A stretch of 64,000 nucleotides of DNA, taken from the NCBI GenBank assembly GCA_002189035.1, contig CM007989.1:7607501-7671500 (forward strand). Direction: 5' to 3'. The notes beneath the pieces were generated by a model. That model searched no databases and was not told where the DNA came from. It saw only the letters and a program-made list of their open reading frames with translations. The DNA is from Utricularia gibba. Its lineage: Eukaryota; Streptophyta; Magnoliopsida; Lamiales; Lentibulariaceae. Made by a program: the position numbers and the translations under genes. Shown piece by piece: positions 10,449 to 22,900 of this stretch (positions are counted from its first letter, which is position 1; every line of letters begins with the position of its first letter).

Positions 10449-13400
10449 ATGATGAATGCTTTACTGATAAACAGAGCTTTGCGAAAAGCTGCGCCTTCTT
10501 TGGATGGCATCAGTGTCTCGAGGTAAATACAGAAACAAGTTGTATATTGGAACCTGAATATTGTTTTCATTATACTGTTGTCTGCATGATGTTATTGGGC
10601 ATCCTTCGTGTATGATGAGAGGGAATCAACGATTTCATGACGCTGAAATCGATTTGGACTTCTTTGAAATAAAATTTTAAAAAGTATATGGGATACGGAA
10701 AGAAGCTCTGTTAATGTAGTTCTCTGTGATATCGAGAGGAGAAATGTCTGAATACATACATTTTTACATCATCATTATCTGGCTGTCACATGCGGATTCA
10801 CCAGGTTTTATCGGCTGCTATCTTTTGCCACCGTAAATGCAGAGGAGGTATCAGGCTCCCGGCCTGCTGAGGTTCTTAACTTAGGTGCGCATCCTGATTC
10901 CTGAAGCTTTATTATCGATTTTTCAACTGCACTTGTGTCGATATTACCAAGTTAAAGAATCGGTTCCTTACCCTTCTTGGAATGCTTTGGTCTAGAAATT
11001 TTTACTCATTTTTATTTTAAGTTATATGAAAGTAACTTAAAAAAAAAAAACAATTCATATGCATGCTCTCCTGAGGGTTATGTGACCTAGTGATCTCCCT
11101 TCTAGTCAAGGGAAGTTGGAGTAAATCCTCTAGCTGGAACACAATAGTAGATCCTTTAAACGGAGAATCCTTCATTAAGGTTGCTGAAGTAGATGATAAA
11201 GGATTGCAGGTATTTGATTTTTGGCACGAAGCGCCTCAAATAAATTCGTATTAAGTGGATCTCTATTTGTGCAGCACTTTGTTGAGAGCCTCTCTCAATG
11301 CCCCAAACATGGTTTACACAATCCCTTTAAGGCCCCAGAAAGGTATACGAGATAAGAGCATTACATGATTAATTTTTTTTATACTGTTCCAGTGTTGCTG
11401 ATACTTATATGTATAGGTTGCATTGAGAATTTTAACTTAAACCATATTTTCCAGGTATCTCATGCTTGGAGAAGTGTCATCAAAAGCAGCTTACAAGCTT
11501 TCCTTACCAGAGGTGATCTCTTGGATTGAAGAAAGTCACGAGCATCTAGCATGTGAATGGCTGTCCTCTCTACATGTGGAGTAACCATGGTTCTTTTCGC
11601 TAGTAGGTCTCTAACTTCTTTGCCAAACTGATTCAACGAGTGAGCCCAAAGAGTTATCAGCAGGCTCTTGGTGAAGTTATTGTCACTCAGAAGTTTCTGG
11701 AAAATTTCAGTGGCGATCAGGTAATCATTCGCCACCACCGGAACCACCACATCGTCTGCCACTCATTTCCATCTTATATTAAAAAACTTTTTTGAGTATT
11801 TTGTGCAGGTCCGTTTCCTTGCTAGGTCATTTGCCGTACCTGGAAATCATCTGGGCCAGCAAAGTCATGGTTTTAGGTGGCCTTATGGACCCGTAAGTTC
11901 ATGTGCAGGGAATACTAGTTGGAGGGTTGATGATCAAAGCAGTATATGAACCAAAAACTGCAAAAAAAATTTTTAATAGGGATGGCTGTAAGGTGATATT
12001 GACAGTGGAACTGCTTTTCTAGGTTGCGATCATTACTCCTTTCAATTTTCCTTTAGAAATCCCTGTACTTCAACTAATGGGCGCTTTGTATATGGGGAAC
12101 AAGCCACTTCTCAAAGTTGACAGCAAGGTGAATATCTCATATGGCTGGTGTGTTTTTATCAACTCTGATTATGTTTTGGTATACACGAATACTTTATCCT
12201 ATTTCTTTATCCTATTTTCTAGGTCTGCATAGTGATGGAACAAATGCTCCGCCTACTCCATGAATGTGGTTTGCCTGCTGAGGATGTTGATTTTGTCAAT
12301 TCTGATGGCATGGTTATGAATAAGCTTCTGCTCGAGGTGCTCTTTTCTTATTTCCACTAGTGGAATGGTATTCTTCTGCAGGCACAATCTATACATTTCT
12401 ACTGTCTCAGGCGCAACCTCGCATGACTCTCTTCACCGGAAGCTCTAGAGTTGCTGAGAAGCTGTCCGGAGACTTGAGGGGTAGAATCAAGCTGGAAGAT
12501 GCTGGATTTGATTGGAAGATTCTTGGCCCTGACGTCCAAGAGGTGGTTCACTTCTCATGCTTTATCTTGTCTTCGCATCAGTTTTACTTGGAGTATATTT
12601 TACCAGGTGGATTATGTTGCCTGGGTTTGTGACCAAGATGCATACGCATGCAGTGGTCAGAAGTGCTCGGCGCAGTCAATTCTCTTCATGCACCAAGTAC
12701 GACTTTTGTTTCCCAACTACTGCAAAGTGAAAAAATGAGAGATGTACGATAAAATGCATTATATCGCTGCTCATACCTGTGCAGAACTGGAGTGAAAGTT
12801 CCCTTGTGCGGAAGTTGACTGATCTCGCCTCTAGGAGGAAGCTCGACGATCTAACTGTTGGCCCTGTTCTGACTGTAGGTTTTATTACTACCCCAGAAAC
12901 TAAAACAGAGAATTCAGTCGACTCACTCTACCAGTTGTGGTTTTCTCCTGCAGATCACAACGCAGAGAATGCTTGATCACTTGAAGAAGTTGCTGGAGAT
13001 CAAGGGAGCGAAGCTCCTATTTGGTGGGAAAGCTCTGGGAAACCACTCCATTCCAGCCATATATGGCGCCATTGAACCCACTGCTGTTTTCGTGCCACTG
13101 GAAGAGATCTTGAAGGATGAAAACTACGGACTCGTGACTAAAGAAATCTTCGGACCATTCCAGGTATGAAACCAAAGAATCTTCCTCCGGCATTCGTCTC
13201 GCACAATGCAGGCATGACGTTAAGCACCTTTCCCGCAGATCATCACGGAATACAAACACCAGCAGCTTCCGTCGGTGCTCGACGCGCTTGAGCGTATGCA
13301 AGCGCATTTAACCGCCGCAGTAGTTTCCAACGACCCCTTGTTTCAGCAGGTACCCAAACGGACGAAGTGCTTCTTCATTCTTTTTCTTTTTTTGAGGTAT

Positions 13401-13638
13401 TGATGGTCCGAATCCACAGGAGGTGATCGGAAATTCAGTGAACGGAACGACGTATGTCGGTTTGAGAGCGAGAACGACAGGAGCTCCTCAGAATCATTGG
13501 TTTGGGCCCGCCGGAGATCCTCGAGGAGCCGGAATCGGGACACCGGAGGCCATAAAACTCGTGTGGTCTTGCCATCGAGAGGTTATATATGACATAGGCC
13601 CCCTGCCGGTCAACTGGACCACTCCCCCTTCCACCTGA
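10449..13638 (+). CDS. P5CDH: Delta-1-pyrroline-5-carboxylate dehydrogenase, mitochondrial (ALDH12)
   Basis: Oxidises pyrroline-5-carboxylate/glutamate semialdehyde to glutamate with NAD+, the second step of proline breakdown in mitochondria. The product is collinear with plant ALDH12A1 over its whole length and free of frame breaks. Exon 1 (10449-10522) encodes a presequence (MMNALLINRALRKAAPSL) rich in Arg and Leu and lacking acidic residues until its end. It splices with a phase-2 junction to 10805. Family landmarks follow in order: SQCPKHGLHNPFK, PGNHLGQQSHG, ITPFNFPLEIP, MGNKPLLKVDSK, MTLFTGSSRVAEKL, the active-site Cys region ACSGQKCSAQS, KEIFGPFQ, and GTTYVGLRARTTGAPQNHWF near the C-terminus. 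The protein ends in PPST, as in other plants. The start is the first ATG after an in-frame TGA. About 550 residues. Confidence 0.95.
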
Positions 13639-14019
13639 GAATGGAATTTCAGGTTCCATTTGCGGAAATATTTCACAGAATGTTGTTGACTCGTTCGGAG
13701 ACAAGGAATAAATAAATTCCAGAGAAATTATAATGAATTTATTATTCGACTTAATTATTTTCATTACATAAAATAATTTTTTATTATATTTTTAAATTAT
13801 TATTTAAACGAATTAAACTCATTTTTGATTTAATTATAATTGAATCGGATTTTAAAGGTTGATTGCCAGTATGGCCCAGGCCCACGTGTGATTCTTTTGA
13901 TGGGCTGGCCGGCTCCCCTCAATTTAGAGGTGTAAACATTGGAAAAGAAGACTCTGCAATCTGTTGCAGTATTTCTTCTCGTGTTGGAAGGCTTCGTCGA
14001 GGGAGGGGATTTTCGAGGG
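13639..14019. other. AT-rich spacer upstream of YLPM1-like gene
   Basis: Bases 13700-13860 are strongly AT-rich. The GC content rises again at 13870 towards the leader of the next gene. No gene is supported. Confidence 0.4.
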
Positions 14020-17000
14020 ATGGAGTACAATACTTGGCGCCCATGGCAGCCGTCCGGAAGTTTCTGCCCCGTTTGTTCAAACTCTCACTTTCCGTTCTGT
14101 CCGCCTCCTCCACCCATCCAGCAGTACTACAGGCCTCCTCCTCCGCCCTTTCCATCGGATCAATTCTTTCCCGGTGCAGTGCCCGCGCCACCTATTCCGT
14201 ACAATCACTATGCCCACCATCCCCCTGTGAATCCTTATCCTCCATCAGCCGTGTATCCTTCGCCGCGACCCTGGAACGCCCACTCAACTCTAGGTGGTGA
14301 TTATGGGAATTCCAATTGTGAGGTGGATGTTGAGGGGGTAGTCGTATTGGTGTGAAGAGAATGCGTCTTGAAACATTTGGCGATGATGCGAGGAGATTAA
14401 GACTGGTTCGCGATCATGGGGTTAAGGGGCATAGCATGAACAGGAACTACAATGGTGGAGAGCATGCCTCTGTGTGCAATTCTTCCATTTCAGTTGCACA
14501 GCAGCACAATCTTGGAGACAGGGATAAGGTGATTGCAGGTAGTACTAATGCTCATGGAATAGATGGATTGAAAATGTTGGATCCGTCAGGTAGGAATAAT
14601 GCGAATCTCGCTTCTGAATGTGCATCTTACGCGGATACGAGGCAAAGAAATTCATCTGGAAACTGGGACTTTAACAATCAAGGTTTTCATTCCAATATGC
14701 CTAATTCAGCTACGTATGCTTTCCAAAATAATAAAACCTATATGCATCCGGTGAATGAACACCCCACACAATTTGCTTCTCCCATACCGTCTCTTTCCGT
14801 CGAACCATCAAGATATCCTTTCCCTGGTAATACTGGTTCATTGAAACCTGGACCTAGGGCCTTATTCCCTGTTGTTCTGGATTCTGGAGCATCTCATGCG
14901 TCGCGTGGCATAGCCTCTGAAGCCACTGGATCAGCTTCCTTACACTATCCTAGCCCAGGAAGTACTCATTCTGGTGTTTTCCGTGCTAAGGTTTGCTGCT
15001 TACTGATAATTTGCATGCCATGGAATTTAAGTTTTTAGGCTTGATGAATACAATTTCTAGTGATATGACAAGGTTACTGTGCATTCCAAGTTTTATGTTT
15101 AATACTTTTTCTTTCAGGAAAATCAAGGCTTAAAACTTGCTTCTGCTGATAATATCAAGAGCGAGACAGCAGAGCTTTCTTCCAAGCTTGCCCCACTCGG
15201 CAGGCCAACACTCGTTGATGCCTCTCATATATTAAAGCATCCATATCGTGCTAACGGGCCAGATAATATTGTTATAATCCTGCGTGGGCTCCCAGGTTAT
15301 TGTTAGATATTTTCATTTACAATTTTTTTTCCTGTTTCCCCTATCATACTTACTATATCATCTATTGGTTTATGGATTTTGCACGCGGATTTCAACTGTG
15401 ACCGCTGTTTTATACATTTTTGGCTCTATCAGGTGCATTTCTGTATGTCTGAGTAATGAGATGATCTTGATAATTCAGGAAGTGGAAAAAGCTATTTAGC
15501 TAAAGTTTTGCGTGACCTTGAGGTTGAAAATGGTGGCTCCGCTCCAAGGATTCATTCCATGGATGAATATTTCATGAATGAAATCGAGAAGGTTCTATGA
15601 TTTGCATCCTTTGTTGCTTTTTTAAAGTCGCAGAAACATTTCTTTATGTTTCTTTTACAGTGCGTTATCTTAATTTTGAGGTTTTGACCTTTTTCATGGC
15701 ATTATTCAATAAATAAGATGCCTTTTTTTTCAAACTTGTAGGTTGAGGAGAGTGATAAATCCAGTATTTCTGGTACTAGTAGGACCAAAAAGCCTACTAA
15801 GCAGAAGGTCATGGAGTACGTATATGAACCCGAGATGGAAGAGGTACAATAAAGGTTTTGTTATAAGTTATTGACATTTAGGGTCCCGACCTGTTAAATT
15901 TCTGCAAACCAACGCGCGAGTAGCAAAATTTTTTTCATCACATAAAAATAACCTGTAATGATGTGTGCTTGTTTTACATAGGGCAAGTACTCATGTCATG
16001 CCAGCATATATATTTTTGAGTGTAATATGCTTCTTTTTGAAAAATATCATCTTTTATAAAAATACACGTGAGTGATGAAGTCACTTGATTCTTTGATTAA
16101 TCTTATATAGCTCTCTGATTTTGTAACTTTCAGGTCTACCGATCTAGCATGTTGAAGGCATTTAAAAAGTCCCTTGATGAGGGAGTGTTCCCTTTTGTTA
16201 TTGGTATGGGTGTTTACTTTAATACTGTATACGATTTTGATGTGCAGTTCATTTATAATCATGAGTGTTTCTCTGTGCTTATGATATCCTTTTCGGGATT
16301 CGTTTTCTGTATTCTTCATAGATGTAGTTGAAATTTATAATTGATATGTGACCATCCTTGCCCCAAAAAGATTAAATTAGAAAAAGTTATTCTGTAAGTC
16401 AAGTCGACCATGAGTTTGACTAACTCCAGATGCAGTTTATATAGCTATATTGACCCATTTGTTGGTGGTATTTGTTCCTCATCTTAGTGGATGACCGCAA
16501 TCTGCGGGTAGCTGATTTTGCTCAGTTTTGGGCAACTGCAAAGGTATACACTCCACTCCTATTTCAAGGGGGGTTTCTGCCAGTCTTGTTATCATACATA
16601 GGATTAGGATTTTTTATTTTTGCAAATTATTCCCCCTCTTTTGTCAGGTAACCATGCATGCTATACACCAATTGGCTGTAGGAAGAACGAGCCTACTATT
16701 ACTATATTGTGTCTTTCTACAGTATTTAATCACTGTTTGCATCTTCCAATAGGGTGCTTTTTTTAAAAAATCCTTTAACACATACCATTAGATGTCCTTT
16801 AATCATCCTCCACAACTCTAACCTTACTCCCTTCCTGTAACCAAGCAGTGGGAAGGATGAAGCCTAGTGTTTTCTCTTTGCTCCCCATTTAAGATTTCTG
16901 ATAATCTATCTTATGTATGTTTTTATAGGATTAACTGATATTTAACTTTTTGTCATTTAAAAATGGTAGGATGTTCCTGTAAACGTGCAATAACCATCAT

Positions 17001-19271
17001 TTACAGCGATCTTATGCTTGATAGATTAGATTTAAAGGACTTATTTGTCATAAAACATTTCCAGTGTGATCTGCCCAACCACTTTTCAACGTATTTTTCC
17101 ATTTATAGTTAGCAATTTATGACCTTCTCCATTCATAATTATGAAATACAACCTTTTTCTTGTGAACACTTCCTGCAGTGTATTTTTCTGGGGTTCATAT
17201 GTTTATAGTGTGGGAATGTGACATCTGTGTCTGTTTTGTACCAAGAATTCTATTGATGACCTCCCATGAACATGCTGTTATGTTGCTTCTTGTGCTTGTT
17301 ATCTCATTACTCTGCTTCATTCATGTGATGGATAGAATCCTGCTTATTAGTTTCATGCTTCAGCATGAATACTCTGCTTATTACTCCTTTTCTTTTCCCA
17401 GAGTTCGGGCTATGAGGTCTATTTACTGGAAGCAACCTACAAGGACCCAGCAGTGAGTTTTTTTCGTGCTAATTGTGCTTTCAAATTTTTCTCCCATACT
17501 GAAGAGTTCAGTTATTTTTTTCAGATGTCTAACAAATAAGAAATTGGGATGGGTTTATCTTTAGTCAGTTGAAATACTTTTAGCGAAAGAAAATACTGAG
17601 TTTTCTTTGATGAAGGGATGTGCGGCAAGGAATGTTCATGGTTTCACGCTGGAGGACATACAAAAAATGGCTAACCAATGGGAGGATGCATCTTCCTTGT
17701 ATATGAGACTAGATGCCAAGGTATGCATGTTTCTTTTGTTTCTAAGTTTTAACTGATACAAGAATAAAAAACAATTATTGACATAATGATAATTTTATGA
17801 AGTCCAAACTCCTAACATCAAGGTTTGTATATGGCAGTCACTGCTTCATGGTGATTCTTTGGAGGGAATTGTATTCAAGAGGTAATTGGTTTTTTTTTTT
17901 TTTCCTTCACGTGTTGATCTTGGGAGTGCACAGTTAAATTGATTTATTCTGTATGGCAATGTATTAATTTTTTTGAACATTATGCTCTTTTATATTTTGC
18001 TACTCCCTGATTATAATTCTGGGGTTTTCATGTGATATGCTCGTGGGAAATCATAATGGTTCGCACTTGCAGTCTCTATGTACTGTTTTCCTTGTCATGT
18101 CTGTCTTATCTAGTTTTTTTAGTTGAGCTTGAAAAGTACGCATACCTAAGAAGTCAGAATGCATGTCATTTTCCATCTTCACTTATCATATATAGCCTTG
18201 AGTATTCGTTATTGATTCAGGTTGACATGGATACAGAAGAAACAAATTGTAGTGATGAGCTTGCTGACTCCGGAGGTACAAAGAACGATTATTCTGGAGC
18301 GCCCACTGAAGCTGAAGTATCCAGTAATGGTATATATTCGGATGAGTAGTTTATCTTTGCGTTGGAGATTCTCCCTCTATAACATTGTCACACGTGCACA
18401 CACATTGCATAGCACAAAACCTGCACCGTATGTGCACTTTGAGATAGAAAAATTACCTCCAGTGGAAATCTGTCCCGTATATCATTCTCCAATTCTAATG
18501 TAATACCTGCTTTTTTTAAATAAACTAGGTATATTAAGAGGGGAATTTGTTGAAGACAATACAGTGGAACCCGTGAAAGAATTGGAAGAGAGTAAATGGT
18601 CAAATGATTTGGATGATGAAGTTGCCGATCATACTGAAGCAGCAGTTGGAAGCTCAAGTACCATCTCCATTGTAACGAAACATTTCGGCAAGCAAGGTAA
18701 ATCTGTGCGTTGGGCTGACCAGGTAAAGCTTTTGACACTGTTCTGTAGAGATGATTGCCTGCTAATAGATTATGCTTGTGTGCCACTCATCATTGTTTCT
18801 CGTGTGCCAATGCTGCCGATCTGCATATGCGATTAAATCATCTTCTGTTGCATCGAGTTTGCATCACATGCTTCTTCCTTTGTAATGCACAACAACAAGC
18901 CTACTAGGTACCTATCCGTGTTGGTTTTTCAGAACGGCAGCATTGGCTTCTCAATAGGTGCTGGAAAGGTGGCGTACGTGTCTCTGATGATCGGCCCTGG
19001 TTCTGGATACAACTATGTAAGATGCTTGCCCCATCACTGCTTGATTTGTGGGTTGTGTTATTTCGTTCTTGTGTAGTTATGCTGCAATTTAATTCGTTGG
19101 TTACAGAAGTCGAATCCATTGCCAGAGGAAGAGAAGTTGAGTTGGAGGAATGTGGAATCGAGAAAGCAAAGTGTGTTCCAAGATCAGCTGCGCGCTGAGC
19201 GGGAGTCATTCAGAGCGGTGTTCGACGAGAGGAGGCACCATCGTTTCACTGCAGAGGACGACCAGTCGTGA
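14020..19271 (+). CDS. YLPM1/ZAP3-like P-loop protein
   Basis: Plant homologue of YLP-motif protein 1, a nuclear P-loop protein of poorly known function. The start at 14020 (MEYNTWRPWQPS) opens a Pro/Tyr-rich N-terminus (PPPPPIQQYYRPPPPP). A low-complexity Ser/Asn region follows. The kinase-like P-loop core then begins with IILRGLPG|SGKSYLAKVL, whose Walker A is split by an intron at about 15295-15479. Further family blocks are HSMDEYF, EPEMEEVYRSSMLKAF, DDRNLRVADFAQFW, YEVYLLEATYKDP|GCAARNVHGFT, then an acidic linker and the C-terminal block HFGKQGKSVRWADQ and WRNVESRKQSVFQDQLRAERESF. A single-base loss in the G run 14334-14338 shifts the frame in exon 1. A second, less certain one lies near 17878, at the exon end before EVDMDTEE. 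Confidence 0.85.
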
Positions 19272-19906
19272 GACGAGGCACCGAACCCTAAACGCCTTGC
19301 AAGTCCGGTGCGTCGTGTTGTATTTTTGGTCGTGCCCGGTTATGCGGCTGCCGGCGGCATGGGATGGAAATGGGATTGCTGATTGCTGTAAGCAATATTA
19401 TAATATACAAGGAGCTGTCTTGGGGGAAAAAGAAAAAAAGATGAAAATGATCGCTGCGAATGGCTATACTCTTATATTAATTTACATCCGTCAAACACAT
19501 TATCAAATTGATTTTATTTAAAATTTAAGAAAATTATTTTAAATGTAAAAAAAAAGTTAAAATTACAATTTAAGTACGATTACCATCATTTTTTTGTATT
19601 TAGAATTATTCTAATACAACAATTAAATTTACTGCATTTTTAATTATTTAATATGTATATATAAATAATTACGCCGAAAAGCCTCTTTTTGGGTTTCTTT
19701 ATTTTTATTTTTTATTTTTGTTTCCCTAGAATCTTCAGTCGACATATTTAAAGCGAAACCGAAATGGAAGAAAGACAGTTGAGGAGGGAAGAGGAAGGCC
19801 CCGCCACCATCCCGCGGAGATTGAAAGGGATCGGAGAAAACGATGAAGCTGCACGGAAATTTGCAGGATTTTGAAGTTTGAATCCTTGGTGATAGGAAAG
19901 GAAAAA
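19272..19906. other. Spacer between YLPM1-like gene and SCAR
   Basis: A short GC-rich tail is followed by a very AT-rich stretch (about 19490-19700). The presumed SCAR leader follows (19735-19906). No gene is supported. Confidence 0.4.
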
Positions 19907-22900
19907 ATGCCGATGAGCAGATACCAGATAAGGAGCGAGTACGGTTTATCCGATCCGGAGCTGTACCGCGCTGCCGACAAGGATGATCCCGAGGCTTTGC
20001 TCGAGGGAGTCGCGATGGCCGGATTGGTTGGCGTGCTTCGCCAGCTTGGAGATCTGGCTGAGTTAGTTCGTGTATTATTGAATTCGTTGATAGGTTTTTT
20101 ATACAAGGATTGGTTAATTTGAGAGTTTGGATTTTCTCTCGTGTTGTACTTTCAACTCATGCCGCAATTCGTATCCATTTTTGAACTTCCAACAAATTGA
20201 ACTTCTTAATATGCATGTGAATTAGATGCGGTTAGTCTTGCATTTAGTTTTCTTTATAGCTTTAGGTTTTAGGAGATTGCGTCGGAGTTCTTGAGTTGCA
20301 GTGGTTAAAAAATTTAATGAGGTTTCTGGTTTATTTTTGCTTTTACCTTTCCGATTTTTGTGCTCCCTGCCTATTTCTCCAGTGTTGCTGTATCTTGATA
20401 CTAATGCGTGCTCTTGATGACAAGACACTTGGAAGCTATCTTTGATTTGTCATTGTGGTTCTTCAAGGTTTGCTGCAGAAATTTTTCATGATCTGCATGA
20501 AGAAGTCATGGTGACTGCTGCAAGAGGGCATGACATAATGATCCGGGTGCAGGAACTTGAGGCCGAGGTTCCTTCCATTGAGAGAGCATTTCTTTTCCAG
20601 ACTGATCATTCATCTTTCTTCTATAATGCTGGTATTTTCCTTTTTTCTGATTCTTGTTATTAAACCCACCAACCGCCTTTAGTTGTTTTCTAGGATGTAT
20701 CTTTTTCATGAATACCTCGTTTTGCCCCATGATAACTGTTTTCTGGCACTTGTAAGATTTACTGATTATCAAGCACTCTGTTCTGTAAGTTAGTATTTTC
20801 CTCGAATAGTTTCTCAACATAAGTTTCTTCTCAAGCGGTTCTTTATAGTTTCTCTTGTTTCAATGAGTTGACTCTTGCAAATAAAAGCATTATGTTCCAG
20901 GTGTTGATTGGCATCCCGAGTTTAGGGAAAATAAGAATCATGCAGCATTTGAGGATATGCCTAGATTCGTTATGAATTCCTATCAAGATTGCAGAGGACC
21001 TCCTCAACTGTTTCTTCTTGACAAGTATCATAAGCTCTTCACCAATTTGTTTTCTGTTACGAAACTGCTGTGGCATCCCAAAACTCAATGGTTGCTTTTA
21101 GGTATGATACTGGGGGAGATGGAGCATGTCTAAAACGTTACACTGATCCCGCTTTTTTCAAAGTAGCAACATCAAGGAGCAGTACTGATGGCCTGTCAAA
21201 TAACAAGACCCGAAAAGCAAAGGTATGACAGTTGAAATTGAAATGCACATAACCAAGCAATGTTTAATTAAGAAAAATATGGGTTCCTAGGCATCTGAAA
21301 TTTTTCCAAGTCAAACTATTACTATTTTTTGTCATCTTATCTTTACATGTATTAATTTCCATTGTGATGCTACCAACCTAATCATTTTTTTGATCTCCAT
21401 TTCCATTTATTATCCACATAAAGCACAAAAGAGGGCCACATTTAGATAATGGCGCTGCAGCTGTTGCTCTAATGCAGTCCAATCCAAAGTGAGACTATCC
21501 TATTTTGCTTCACATACCTTTTCTTGCTTAAAGTTTGAAATCAGATGTCACAATTTTTTTTTTTTGGTTGGTATAGACTCCATCAGCTCTTTCTTGAGGA
21601 GCCCATTAATAAAACTGTTCACAAGCCCGGTCGTGTGAAACTGAAAAAGAGGCTCAATGGGTTTCCCTTTGATACGAAATCTGGAAAGAGTTATATGGAA
21701 AAGTTATTTATCACTCCTGTGGAGCATGAGATGCATTTTAGAGTCTCCAGGAGCTCGCCACTGCGGTTGCCTACTAATGTTTGTAGTGAATTTGATCCTG
21801 AAATTCCTGAAGTACGACCAGTCAGTCCTCTCAGGAAAATAACTCAGAGAATAAAAAGTTGTCCGCAACCTGATGAAGCAGGAACAACGCAGAATGAACT
21901 CATGTATGTCAATAATGATGCTTCTACTGATGAAACATGTCAGGGCTACAATTTACTTACCACAGTTGATGAGAGCAGCGAAACAGATATACATTTGGAT
22001 GGTGCAAGACAACAGGCGGACAGCATGATATGTGTGCCGCTTGACACTGCCAGTGGTATAGATGATAATCCTGCCACACCTCCACTTGTGGAGTTGGGAG
22101 GGGAAAACCATGACCTGCGACTGAAGAATGATTGGAGCTCCTCGTTCTTTCAGAGGCAATTTTCTGTCTCAAATCTCGAAAATTGTTACTCCCAGCCATC
22201 AGATTCTCACGCTATTACAAGTTCATTTAATTATGAAGACGAGAGCTATCCAGCAAGAAATTCTAACTTTATATCTACTCTCGTGAAAAGGACATCAGTG
22301 AGAAACTCATTCACAGACAGAACTTCCCTTGAAACGGTTAAGAAAAGTTGTTCAGCAGATGAGTTTCTAGAATCCTCTGTCTCTCATGACAATTATCAGA
22401 ACATGGTCGTGCTTAACAACAGCGGGCACAATGTTGAGCTGCTGGATATGGTCCCCATGAGCAATGATCCCTTGTGTAGTTTACCGCATTCTGACTCAGA
22501 AGAAGTTTCCAGTGAGGTTCAATCAAAGGGATGCATGTCAAATGAAGTCGCTTCTGTCTTGGACCCCATAAAGGAGAGTGGCCTCATCTTGGGTTCTACT
22601 TCTACTAAAAACAGGAGTTCTGATATGCAGCTGCAAGCGAATTCTGGCATACTGAACGAATCAAATTCTGTGAATTCAGCCAGTACATCTGTGGTGTCAG
22701 AGTATAATTCGGTTTCATCAACATCTCATTCACTTCGTGAAGATAACGATGACCAAGAGGTTTTGAAGCCAATGAAGAGCTCTCCTCTCTTGTCCCACAC
22801 TTGTGATGTTCTTCATCAGAGTATAGTTGACAGTGAAGAAAGAATTCTTTCCTCTAAGATGGTCGGGGTGGACGTGGTGTTGACATTCAAGATTGTTCAG

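Noticed and set aside
11460-11762. Minus-strand open frame of 100 codons
   Set aside because: It lies opposite P5CDH exons and is a shadow of them.
13939-14355. Longer open frame starting upstream of the YLPM1-like gene
   Set aside because: It begins with TTG. The ATG at 14020 fits the family start.
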